From contig JAACFE010000019.1 of assembly GCA_009937525.1 (NCBI GenBank), positions 1-32,041 on the forward strand: a stretch of 32,041 nt of DNA, given 5' to 3'. Position numbers and translations under genes: made by a program. Position 1 is the first letter of the stretch. Each line of letters begins with the position of its first letter. The DNA comes from Gammaproteobacteria bacterium. GTDB taxonomy: Bacteria > Pseudomonadota > Gammaproteobacteria > Steroidobacterales > Woeseiaceae. Positions 8,617 to 16,518 of this stretch are shown piece after piece. Under the pieces are notes generated by a model, which worked only from the letters and a program-made list of their open reading frames with translations, was not told the origin of the DNA and searched no databases.

Positions 8617-10080
8617 ATGCTGCGCAGCAAACACCTGTATTTGACCGCCGTACTCCTCTTCGGCCCCGTACCGGTGCTCGCCTCCCCGGCGCTGGAGCTC
8701 GAAGACTGCCGCATCAGCGCCGGCCCCGAGTTTCCCGGCATCAAGGCCCGTTGCGGGAGGATGCTGCGGCCGGAAAACCCCAACGACCCCGGCTCGTCCG
8801 AGATCGAGATCGCGGTGGCCGTGGTGCCCGCCCTGGACCTCAAGCCGGCGCCGGACCCGTTCGTGCCGCTGGCCGGCGGGCCGGGCGGCAGTGCGATCGA
8901 GTTCTATGCGGCCTACTCGTTGGCCTTCGAACATGTCCGCCGCCACCGTGACATCCTGCTGGTCGATCAGCGCGGCACCGGCGCCTCGTCGCGCATGGAT
9001 TGCGACGTCGACGACGACATCATCGAAGGCAAGTTCGACACCGAACAGGTGATCGAGATTACCCGGGATTGCCTGGACGCGCTGCCCCACGATCCACGCT
9101 TCTTTACGACCAGTGTCGCCGTTACCGACCTCGAAGCGGCACGCGCAGCCCTGGGGTACGGCCCGTTGAATCTCTACGGCGTGTCCTACGGCACCCGGGT
9201 CGCCCAGCACTTCGCGAAGCGCTTTCCGGATTCCACACGATCCATCGTCCTCGACGGCGTGGTGCCGCCGCAGATCGTGCTGGGCCCCGAGATTGCAACG
9301 GAGGCCCAGGACGCGCTGGACGAGATCTTTGCGCGCTGCGCGGCGGACGAAGCATGCAACGCGCGTTTTCCGAACCTGCCGCAGGCGTTTCTGCAGATTC
9401 GTGCCGAGCTGGAAGCGCGGCCCGTCACCGTCGAGATACCGAACCCGCTCACCGGGGAACGGGAGACCAGCGAGTTCGGCCCCGCGGAGCTGGCGGGCGC
9501 GATCCGCCTGCTCGCCTACAACGCGAATTCCGTGGCGATCGTGCCGTTGCTGATCGACGCGGCAGCGGCCGGCAACTTCGAACCGCTCGCGGCGCAGTTC
9601 CAGATGATTGCGGAGCGGATGTCCGACGCGCTGGCGCTCGGCATGCACAACTCGGTCATGTGTTCTGAAGATGCTCCTTTTTACAGTGACGAGGCAATCG
9701 ACTACGAGGCGCTCGAAGCGAGTTACATCGGGGTCGTGCAGCTCGATGCCATCGTGGCGATGTGCTCGGTGTGGCCGGCGGGGCCGGTCGACGAGGACTT
9801 TCGTGAACCGCTCGACACCGCTATCCCGGTGCTGTTGCTGTCGGGGGACGCGGACCCGATCACGCCGCCGCGCTACGCCTCGCTCGCGATGGTGGACCTG
9901 GAGCGCGCCCGGCATCTCATCGGTATCCGGCAGGGTCACGGCCAGGTGGCCGTCGGCTGCACGCGGCGGCTGGTCGGAGAGTTCGTGGCATCGGCCGACC
10001 CGGTCGGCCTCGACGCCGGCTGCCTCGAGCGCAGCTTCGTCATGCCATTCTTCCTGGATTTCGGGGGACCGGCGCCATGA
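8617..10080 (+). CDS. Exported alpha/beta-hydrolase peptidase (S33, tripeptidyl/prolyl aminopeptidase-like)
   Basis: The ATG at 8617 gives a 487-residue protein with a Sec-type signal peptide (hydrophobic core about residues 8-20, likely cleavage after VLAS). A longer open frame reaches back to 8494, but the signal peptide and CCAGGA ahead of 8617 fix this start. The mature enzyme shows the S33 pattern: oxyanion loop GGPGGS at 87-92, DQRGTG at 107-112, nucleophile Ser180 in GVSYGTR, acid in GDADPITP (Asp401 or Asp403) and His431 in QGHGQ. Several cysteines suit a disulfide-bonded periplasmic protein. Relatives release N-terminal residues or tripeptides from peptides; the exact specificity is not visible. 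It overlaps the following ATPase gene by four bases (ATGA), so it is probably the first gene of the run to 15133. Confidence 0.85.
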   Translation: MLRSKHLYLTAVLLFGPVPVLASPALELEDCRISAGPEFPGIKARCGRMLRPENPNDPGSSEIEIAVAVVPALDLKPAPDPFVPLAGGPGGSAIEFYAAYSLAFEHVRRHRDILLVDQRGTGASSRMDCDVDDDIIEGKFDTEQVIEITRDCLDALPHDPRFFTTSVAVTDLEAARAALGYGPLNLYGVSYGTRVAQHFAKRFPDSTRSIVLDGVVPPQIVLGPEIATEAQDALDEIFARCAADEACNARFPNLPQAFLQIRAELEARPVTVEIPNPLTGERETSEFGPAELAGAIRLLAYNANSVAIVPLLIDAAAAGNFEPLAAQFQMIAERMSDALALGMHNSVMCSEDAPFYSDEAIDYEALEASYIGVVQLDAIVAMCSVWPAGPVDEDFREPLDTAIPVLLLSGDADPITPPRYASLAMVDLERARHLIGIRQGHGQVAVGCTRRLVGEFVASADPVGLDAGCLERSFVMPFFLDFGGPAP

Positions 10081-10805
10081 TCAGGGTCGAGGGCATTCAC
10101 AAGTCCTTCGGCGCGGTGCGCGCGGTCCGTGGCGTAAGCTTCGAGGCCCCGGACGGCAAGATAACGGGGCTGCTCGGGCCGAATGGGGCGGGCAAGTCGA
10201 CCACCCTGCGCGTGCTCTACACGGTCCTCAGGCCCGACCAGGGCAGCGCGTCGATCGACGGCGCCGACGTCGTCACCCAAAGCCTCGAAGCGCGCCGCCG
10301 CATCGGCGCGCTGCCCCACGGCGCCGGCCTTTACCCGCACCTGACGGCGCGCGAGAACATCGCCTACTACGCCAGGCTCTGCGGGATCGATGCGGGATCG
10401 ATCGACGACCGGGTCGACAGCATCATTCGCCTGCTCGAGATCGGCGACTTCGCGGATCGCCGCACGAAAGGCTTTTCGCAGGGTCAGCGCACGAAGGTCG
10501 CCATTGCGAGGAGCCTGGTGCACGATCCGCAGAACATCATCCTCGACGAGCCGTCGAACGGACTGGACGTCATGGCAACGCGCTCGCTCCGGGACCTGAT
10601 CCTTAAACTGAAAGACGCCGGACGCTGCGTCCTGTTTTCCAGTCACGTCATGCAGGAGGTCGCGGCGCTTTGCGACGATATCTGCATCATTGCCAACGGC
10701 AAGGTCGCGATCGACGATTCGGCCGCCGGCATCCGCGAACGGACCGGCTGTGACGATCTCGAAGACGCCTTCGTCGAGGCGATCCGGATGGTGGGGCCGT
10801 CATGA
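10077..10805 (+). CDS. NatA-type ABC transporter ATP-binding protein
   Basis: The 242-residue ATPase has Walker A GPNGAGKST at residues 34-42, a Q-loop region leading to GLYPHLTARENIAYY, a signature FSQGQRTKVAIAR near 132-144 (SQGQ in place of SGGQ), Walker B IILDEPSNGLDV near 154 and the switch His in FSSHVMQE. The LYPHLTARENI stretch is typical of the NatA/CcmA-like group that pairs with ABC-2 permeases. It should drive export through the NatB-type protein encoded next, with which it overlaps by four bases. NatAB of Bacillus exports sodium, but homologues in proteobacteria are mostly uncharacterised, so the cargo is open. It also overlaps the peptidase gene upstream. Confidence 0.88.
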   Translation: MIRVEGIHKSFGAVRAVRGVSFEAPDGKITGLLGPNGAGKSTTLRVLYTVLRPDQGSASIDGADVVTQSLEARRRIGALPHGAGLYPHLTARENIAYYARLCGIDAGSIDDRVDSIIRLLEIGDFADRRTKGFSQGQRTKVAIARSLVHDPQNIILDEPSNGLDVMATRSLRDLILKLKDAGRCVLFSSHVMQEVAALCDDICIIANGKVAIDDSAAGIRERTGCDDLEDAFVEAIRMVGPS

Positions 10806-11983
10806 TGCGCACGCTGACGGCCGTCTTCCGCAAGGAGGTGCTCGACAACGTGCGCGACCGCCGCACGCTTGCATCGGCATTGATCATGGGCCCGCTGTTC
10901 GGGCCGATGCTGTTCGCCTTCGTAATCAACCTGTCCATCGAGCGCTCCCTCGACGACATCGAGCGCGTCACCGAGCTTCCGGTGATCGGCGGGGAGTATG
11001 CGCCTAACCTGCTTCGCTATCTCGATAGCCGCAACATCGACATCGTCGACGGCCCGGCCGACCGCGATGCGGCGCTCGACGCCGTCAGCACCGGGACACA
11101 CGACGTGGTCCTCGTGATACCGCCGGAATTCGGTGAGCAGTTCTCGGCATCCACGCCGGCCCGGGTCGAGTTGATCACCGACCAGTCGAATTCACAGGCC
11201 GACCGTGAGGCCCGCCGGGTCCGCGGCGCGCTCGCGGCCTACGGCCAGGAACTTGCGGTGATTCGCCTGACGGCCCGCGGGGTCAGCCCGCTCGCCCTGC
11301 GGCCGCTGAACGTCGACGAGGTGGACATGTCCACGCCGAGCGGCCGCTCGGCGATCCTGCTGGGCATGATGAGCTACTTTTTCATATTCGCGCTGCTCAT
11401 GGGCGGCATGTACCTTGCCATCGATACCACGGCCGGAGAGCGGGAACGCGGCTCGCTGGAGCCGCTGCTGGCGCTGCCGGTCACCCGCAACCAGTTGCTG
11501 CTCGGCAAGGTCGCCGCCACCTGCGTATTCATGGCGCTGTCGCTAAGCCTGTCGCTGGGCTCGTTTTTCGTGGCCCTCAAGTTCATGCCGCTGGACGAGC
11601 TGGGCATGACGCCCAATTTCGGCCCGCTGACGGTCGGGGCGGCATTCCTCATTCTCTCGCCCTTCATCCTGCTCGGCGCGGCCGTGATGACGCTTGTCGC
11701 GTCGTTTACGAAGAGCTACCGGGAGGCCCAGACCTGGCTGAGCGTTGTGCTGCTGGCACCGACCCTGCCAATACTCATCGTCAGCATTCTCACCCTCAGG
11801 CCACGCCTCGAGTTCATGTTCGTTCCCAGCCTGAGCCAGCACCTGCTGCTCATCGACATGGTAAAAAACGAGCCGCTGGACCCGCTGCACGTGGCGATTT
11901 CCGTTACCAGCACGCTACTGTTCGGAGGGCTCCTGACCTGGATCTGCGCCCGCCTGTACCACCGCGAGGGACTCCTTGGTTGA
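10802..11983 (+). CDS. NatB-type ABC-2 permease
   Basis: This 393-residue membrane protein has the NatB plan: a cytoplasmic N terminus (MMRTLTAVFRKEVLDNVRDRRTL), one transmembrane helix, a large extracytoplasmic domain of about 150 residues, then a cluster of roughly five helices beginning near residue 183. The motif TAGERERGSLEPLLALPVTRNQLLLGK is the conserved cytoplasmic loop of ABC-2 permeases (key residues GERERGSLEPLL and PVTR). It forms an exporter with the preceding ATPase, coupled through an ATGA overlap. The stop overlaps a TTGACA hexamer that may serve the next gene. Direction of transport and substrate are inferred from family only. Confidence 0.85.
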   Translation: MMRTLTAVFRKEVLDNVRDRRTLASALIMGPLFGPMLFAFVINLSIERSLDDIERVTELPVIGGEYAPNLLRYLDSRNIDIVDGPADRDAALDAVSTGTHDVVLVIPPEFGEQFSASTPARVELITDQSNSQADREARRVRGALAAYGQELAVIRLTARGVSPLALRPLNVDEVDMSTPSGRSAILLGMMSYFFIFALLMGGMYLAIDTTAGERERGSLEPLLALPVTRNQLLLGKVAATCVFMALSLSLSLGSFFVALKFMPLDELGMTPNFGPLTVGAAFLILSPFILLGAAVMTLVASFTKSYREAQTWLSVVLLAPTLPILIVSILTLRPRLEFMFVPSLSQHLLLIDMVKNEPLDPLHVAISVTSTLLFGGLLTWICARLYHREGLLG

Positions 11984-12031
11984 CAATCCCGGCTAATTGC
12001 CCAACATGGGCGATCCGGGCACAACGATAAT
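11980..12031 (+). promoter_or_regulatory. Possible internal promoter ahead of the M16 pair
   Basis: A perfect -35 TTGACA (11980-11985) overlaps the natB stop, but the hexamer 16 bp away (CAACAT) is a poor -10. Further on, GATAAT (12026-12031) is a good -10 without a good -35; a transcript from it would start within a few bases of the ATG at 12036 and be nearly leaderless. No Shine-Dalgarno sequence is seen before 12036. Weak, competing readings. Confidence 0.22.
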
Positions 12032-12035
12032 TATT

Positions 12036-13715
12036 ATGTCCCTGTTCTCCGAGCTACGGCGTCGCAACGTCTTCAAGGTCTTGCTGGTCTACCTCATCGC
12101 AGGCTGGCTGATCGTAAAGCTCCTTCATCACCTGCACCCGGTCATCGGCCTGCCGCACTGGACCGAGAAGCTCGTGGGCCTGATTCTGCTCGTCGGCCTG
12201 CCGCTCGCGCTGTATTTCGCGTACATCTACGAGATCACGCCGGTCGGGCTCAAGAAGGCGGTCGACGTCGACCAGACCCAGTCGATCGTCTACAAGACCG
12301 GCCAGAAACTCAACGCCGCGGTCGCCGTGGTGACCGTCCTGCTGCTGTCCGCACTGGTCGTCGGCCGCCTGTTCCCGGAGCCTCCGGCGCTCATCGACGA
12401 TAGCCCCATCGTGCTGGCGCCGACGATGCAGGGCGTGCCGCCCGAGATCCGCAGTGTCACACTGGAGAACGGCCTGGAGATCATCGTCTGGCCGGATCAC
12501 GATATTCCCAACGTGGCGCTTTACTTTTTCGTGCGCGCCGGCGGGCGTAACGGTTACCCGGGCACCACCGGACTCGCGCACTTTTTCGAGCACATGATGT
12601 TCAACGGCACAGAGGACCTGGAGCCGGGCGAGTTCGACCGCATCATGGAAGCGGCCGGCGGCCAGAACAACGCCGCCACGTCGAACGACGTCACGGTCTA
12701 CCAGGACTGGTTCCCTCGATCGGCGCTCGAAACCATCTTCGAAATCGAGGCCGAGCGTCTCCAGAACCTCGAATTCGACGCCGAGGCCATCGAGAGCGAG
12801 CGCGGCGTCATTTCCTCGGAGCGCCGCACGACCGTCGACAACAACAACATCAGCAGGCTGGTGGAACAGGTTCGCGCCACGGCCTACGTCGCGCACCCCT
12901 ACCAGTTCCCCGTCATCGGCTGGCCGTCCGACATCGCGTCGTGGACCCAGGAAGACCTCGAGAATTTCTACCGAACCTACTACGCGCCGAACAACATCAC
13001 GATGGTCGTCGTCGGTGACGTAACGCCCGCCGAGATTTTCGAGCTGGCGGAAGACTATCTCGAGGACCTCCCGGCACAGGATCCGCCGGCCCCCGTGCGT
13101 ACCATCGAGCCGGAACAACAGGGTGAACGCCGCGTCGTGATCGAGACCGACGCCCAGACGCCGATGCTTCATGTTGCATTTCACGCAGGCGCTGCAGCAG
13201 ATCCCGAGACGCCCGTCATGAGGCTGTTGCTGAGCATACTCGTCTACGGTGATTCTTCGCGCCTGCACCGCCAGCTCGTCGAGGAAGAGCAGCTTGCCAT
13301 CTCGATCGGCGGCTTCCCGTTCGAGGGTTTCGACCCGGGGCTCGTTTATTTCTATGCGACCTTGCCGCCCGGCGGTGACCTCGGCTTGCTCGAGCAGCGT
13401 CTGTTCGAGGAGTTTGCGCGTGTCGCCGACGAAGGGGTCAGCGAGGCGGAGCTGGAGAAAGCGCGCAACATCGCACTGGGAGAATTCTGGGGCTCGATGG
13501 CAACGATCAACGGCAAGGCGGCGCACCTCGGCGAGGCGGCCGTGTTCCTCGGTAGTTACGAGAGGCTGTTCGACCTCGCGAAAGTCATCGAGTCCATCAC
13601 CGACGAAGACCTGAAAGCGGTCGCCGCCAGGGTCTTTCGTCGCGGCAACGCCACGATCGGCGTTCTGTCTTCGCCCGTCGCCGGGGAACAGCAGGACGAG
13701 GAGGACCAGGAATGA
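12036..13715 (+). CDS. Membrane-anchored M16 zinc metallopeptidase (active subunit) with three-helix N-terminal module
   Basis: The 559-residue protein joins two parts. Residues 1-113 form a module with RRRN, helix 1 (about 12-31), helix 2 (about 46-66), the motif EITPVGLKKAVDVDQTQSI (in pieces: EITPVGLKK, DVDQTQSI) and helix 3 (about 93-111). In marine gammaproteobacteria I know this module from the N termini of TPR/adenylate-cyclase-like proteins. From about residue 128 an M16 domain follows, with the inverted zinc motif H182-F-F-E185-H186, and E255 or E262 as third ligand. By the positive-inside rule the peptidase lies in the periplasm. The start at 12036 is chosen because MSLFSELRRRN matches the module; the open frame extends 13 codons further. 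No ribosome binding site is evident. It overlaps the next M16 gene by four bases. Only one M16 unit plus part of the second is present, so it needs a partner. Confidence 0.85.
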   Translation: MSLFSELRRRNVFKVLLVYLIAGWLIVKLLHHLHPVIGLPHWTEKLVGLILLVGLPLALYFAYIYEITPVGLKKAVDVDQTQSIVYKTGQKLNAAVAVVTVLLLSALVVGRLFPEPPALIDDSPIVLAPTMQGVPPEIRSVTLENGLEIIVWPDHDIPNVALYFFVRAGGRNGYPGTTGLAHFFEHMMFNGTEDLEPGEFDRIMEAAGGQNNAATSNDVTVYQDWFPRSALETIFEIEAERLQNLEFDAEAIESERGVISSERRTTVDNNNISRLVEQVRATAYVAHPYQFPVIGWPSDIASWTQEDLENFYRTYYAPNNITMVVVGDVTPAEIFELAEDYLEDLPAQDPPAPVRTIEPEQQGERRVVIETDAQTPMLHVAFHAGAAADPETPVMRLLLSILVYGDSSRLHRQLVEEEQLAISIGGFPFEGFDPGLVYFYATLPPGGDLGLLEQRLFEEFARVADEGVSEAELEKARNIALGEFWGSMATINGKAAHLGEAAVFLGSYERLFDLAKVIESITDEDLKAVAARVFRRGNATIGVLSSPVAGEQQDEEDQE

Positions 13716-15133
13716 TCGCGTCCCGCGCAGGCGTTCGCATCGCCATCCTGCTGTTCGTGCTCCTGGCCGGCAGCGCGTCGGCTGCGGGCGTCACGCTGCC
13801 GACGTTCCATCGCTTCGACCTCGACAACGGCACCGTGCTGCTGCTGAGCCATAGACCCGAAGTGCCGCTGGTCTCGGTAACGGCGATCCTGCGTGGCGGC
13901 GCGGTGACGGATCCGGCCGGGCACAACGGCCTTGCCAACCTGCTTGCGTCTTTGCTCGAGAAAGGTGCCGGGGAACGTGACGCCGCCCTGTTTGCGGAAA
14001 CCGTCGATGCGTCCGGCGGCGCTCTCACGAGCCGCGCCGACCTCGAGACCATTACGATTTCGGGTACATTCCTCGCGCGTGATTCCGGCCTGATGGTCGA
14101 GCTACTGTCCGACATGCTGTTGCGACCGAGCCTCGACGAGGCGGAGCTGGAGAAGCTGCGCGAGCGTTCGATCAACTTCATTCGCGCGGCGAAGGACACC
14201 AACCTCAATGCGCTGTTGCCGATCTACGGGCAGGCCTTCCTGTTCGGGGAACACCCTTACGGCAGCCCGGTGAGCGGCAGCGAGACGTCGCTCGCCGAGA
14301 TCAGCCACGAAGACATCCTGAGCTTTTACGAGCAGCAGCTGGGCGGCGACCGCTTGACGATCGCGGTCACCGGGGACTTCGACGTGGCGCTGATGAACGC
14401 GCGGCTCAGCGATGCATTCGGCGACTGGCGCCCGGCTGCCGATGCCTTGCCCGAGATCACGGCCGCCGAGCAGCAGGTCGGCCGCCGGGTGCTGCTGATC
14501 GACAAGCCGGGCGCCACGCAGACCTATTTCTGGCTCGGCAACGTCGGCGTTGCGCGCGGCTATGAACACCGCGCTGCGCTCGACATCGCCAACACGGTTT
14601 TCGGTGGCCGCTTTACATCCATGCTGAATACGGAACTTCGCTTGAATTCCGGCCTGACCTACGGCGCGCGATCGCAGCTTTCCAGGGCATCGCAACCGGG
14701 GTCGATAGCCATCGCCTCGTTTACGCCCAGCGAGACGACGGTCGAGGCAATCGATATGGCGCTCGGCGTTCTCGGCCGGCTGCACCAGGACGGCGTGGAT
14801 GATGACACGATCGTGTCGGCCCGCAACTACATCCTCGGCCAGTTCCCGACGTCGCTGGAAACGGCCGCGCAGGTCGGCAGCCAGCTGGCGGCGCTCGAGG
14901 CTTTCGGCCTGGATGTTTCCTATATCAACGACTACGGCGCTGCACTCCTGTCGGCCGACACAGAGGCGGTGGCCACCGTCATCGACGCGGTCTTCCCCGC
15001 CGCTGACGACCTCGTATTCGTGCTGCTCGGGGATGCCGAGCTGATTCGCGACCAGGTGAGCAAGTACGGGCCGCTGATCGAGATGCCGATCACCGAGCCG
15101 CATTTCCGGGTGCAGGCGCCTGACGAAGAATAA
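13712..15133 (+). CDS. Secreted M16-family protein lacking the zinc site (non-catalytic partner)
   Basis: The 473-residue product has a Sec signal peptide (hydrophobic core about residues 9-22, then SASA) and a full M16 fold of two halves. Aligned on the GLAHFFEH segment of the upstream protein, it reads GLANLLAS, so the ligands His, Glu and His are replaced by Asn76, Ala79 and Ser80: it cannot bind zinc in the usual way. The second half keeps LNSGLTYGARS, the Arg/Tyr-type substrate-binding element of M16 partners. This matches two-chain M16B enzymes in which one subunit is catalytic and the other holds substrate, as in mitochondrial processing peptidase. The ATGA overlap supports equal synthesis of both. 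It converges on mnmE with only 15 bp between stops. Confidence 0.87.
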   Translation: MIASRAGVRIAILLFVLLAGSASAAGVTLPTFHRFDLDNGTVLLLSHRPEVPLVSVTAILRGGAVTDPAGHNGLANLLASLLEKGAGERDAALFAETVDASGGALTSRADLETITISGTFLARDSGLMVELLSDMLLRPSLDEAELEKLRERSINFIRAAKDTNLNALLPIYGQAFLFGEHPYGSPVSGSETSLAEISHEDILSFYEQQLGGDRLTIAVTGDFDVALMNARLSDAFGDWRPAADALPEITAAEQQVGRRVLLIDKPGATQTYFWLGNVGVARGYEHRAALDIANTVFGGRFTSMLNTELRLNSGLTYGARSQLSRASQPGSIAIASFTPSETTVEAIDMALGVLGRLHQDGVDDDTIVSARNYILGQFPTSLETAAQVGSQLAALEAFGLDVSYINDYGAALLSADTEAVATVIDAVFPAADDLVFVLLGDAELIRDQVSKYGPLIEMPITEPHFRVQAPDEE

Positions 15134-15148
15134 CCGGCCGGCACCGCG

Positions 15149-16489
15149 CTATTTGCCGATACAGAATTCCGAGAAGATTCGGCCCAGCAGGTCGTCCGGC
15201 GTGAATTCGCCGGTGATCGTGCCGAGCGCCTGTTGCGACAGGCGCAGTTCCTCGGCCAGCAATTCCCCGGCACGCGCGGCCTGTAGCGCCGTGCGCCCCG
15301 CCTCGAATCGCTTCTGCGCCTCACGCAGCGCCTCGACGTGGCGGCGACGCGCGGTAAACGCCCCCTCCCCCAGGTCCCGGAACCCCGCGAGGTCGCGGAT
15401 GTGTTTGCGCAGCGCATCGAGGCCCTCACCGGTTTTGGCGGCAAGCTGCACGACGGGCCTGTCGCCCCCGACGATGCCCGGTGTGTCGCCGCTGAGATCG
15501 ATCTTGTTGCGCACAATCGTGACGGGGACGCCATCGGGCACGGGTTCCTCGATACCTTCCGGCACCGGCTCCGTCGCATCCTGGATCCACAGCACGGCGT
15601 CCGCCGCCGCCATGGCCTTGCGGGCACGGCGGATGCCTTCTTCCTCGATACGGTCAGGGTTGTCACGCAGCCCCGCCGTATCCACGAGTTCGACGGCGAG
15701 ACCGTCGATGTTGATACGCTCGCGCAATACGTCCCGGGTCGTGCCCGCGATCTCGGTAACGATGGCCGTCTCCTCGCCCGACAGGCGGTTCATCAGGCTG
15801 GACTTGCCCGCATTCGGCCGGCCGACGATGACGACCTGGTAACCGTCACGCATCACGCGCCCGACGGCCGCTTTCGACAGCAGCGACTCGAATGACGCCG
15901 CGCAGCTCGAGAGCCGCTCGACGAGTTCGTCGTCGGCGAGGAAATCGATCTCTTCCTCGGGAAAATCGATCGCCGCCTCGACATACATGCGCAGCGCCGT
16001 GAGCTGCTCCACCAGCTCGTTGACGGCATCGGAAAACGCGCCGTTCAGGGACCGCAAAGCGGCCCTGGCCGCCTGTGCCGTGCCGCTGTCGATGAGGTCG
16101 GCGATGGCTTCCGCCTGGACGAGGTCGAGCTTGTCGTTGAGGAACGCGCGCTTCGAGAATTCGCCGGGCTCGGCCAGCCTGGCGCCGAGCTCGATCGCCG
16201 CGTCGACGAGCAGCGACATGACGATGGGCCCGCCGTGGCCGTGAAGTTCGATGACCGATTCCCCGGTAAACGACGCCGGGGACGGGAAATAGAGCGCCAG
16301 CCCCTGATCCAGCGCCTCACCGCGCGAGTTCACGAAGGTGGCATAAGTAGCGACCCTCGGTTCCGGTAGACTGCCGAGCATGGCGCGCGCTATGCGCTCG
16401 GCATCATCGCCGGAAATACGCACGACCCCCACCCCACCCACACCGGGCGGCGTGGCCGGGGCAACTATCGTGTCGGTGTTAGCCGCCAT
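15149..16489 (-). CDS. mnmE: tRNA modification GTPase MnmE (TrmE)
   Basis: MnmE is the GTPase partner of MnmG in making (c)mnm5U34 in tRNA. The 446 residues show the N-terminal formyl-THF-binding domain (DTIVAPATPPGVGGVGVVRISG in the first 30 residues, then FPSPASFTGES and ELHGHGG), a helical domain, an inserted G domain with G1 GRPNAGKS at 223-230, GTTRD, G3 DTAG and G4 NKID, and the invariant C-terminal CIGK whose Cys ends the protein. Length is normal (about 454). The ATG at 16487-16489 lies 29 bp from the start of a divergent hydrolase gene. In many relatives mnmE directly follows yidC; here five elements (three plus-strand genes) separate them. Confidence 0.97.
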   Translation of the reverse strand: MAANTDTIVAPATPPGVGGVGVVRISGDDAERIARAMLGSLPEPRVATYATFVNSRGEALDQGLALYFPSPASFTGESVIELHGHGGPIVMSLLVDAAIELGARLAEPGEFSKRAFLNDKLDLVQAEAIADLIDSGTAQAARAALRSLNGAFSDAVNELVEQLTALRMYVEAAIDFPEEEIDFLADDELVERLSSCAASFESLLSKAAVGRVMRDGYQVVIVGRPNAGKSSLMNRLSGEETAIVTEIAGTTRDVLRERINIDGLAVELVDTAGLRDNPDRIEEEGIRRARKAMAAADAVLWIQDATEPVPEGIEEPVPDGVPVTIVRNKIDLSGDTPGIVGGDRPVVQLAAKTGEGLDALRKHIRDLAGFRDLGEGAFTARRRHVEALREAQKRFEAGRTALQAARAGELLAEELRLSQQALGTITGEFTPDDLLGRIFSEFCIGK

Positions 16490-16518
16490 GAAGCAATGAA
16501 AACACAGGTAACCACGAT

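Noticed and set aside
12054-13526. 490-residue frame antisense to the M16 gene
   Set aside because: Shadow of a well-supported peptidase gene, rich in Arg, Asp and Val without motifs.
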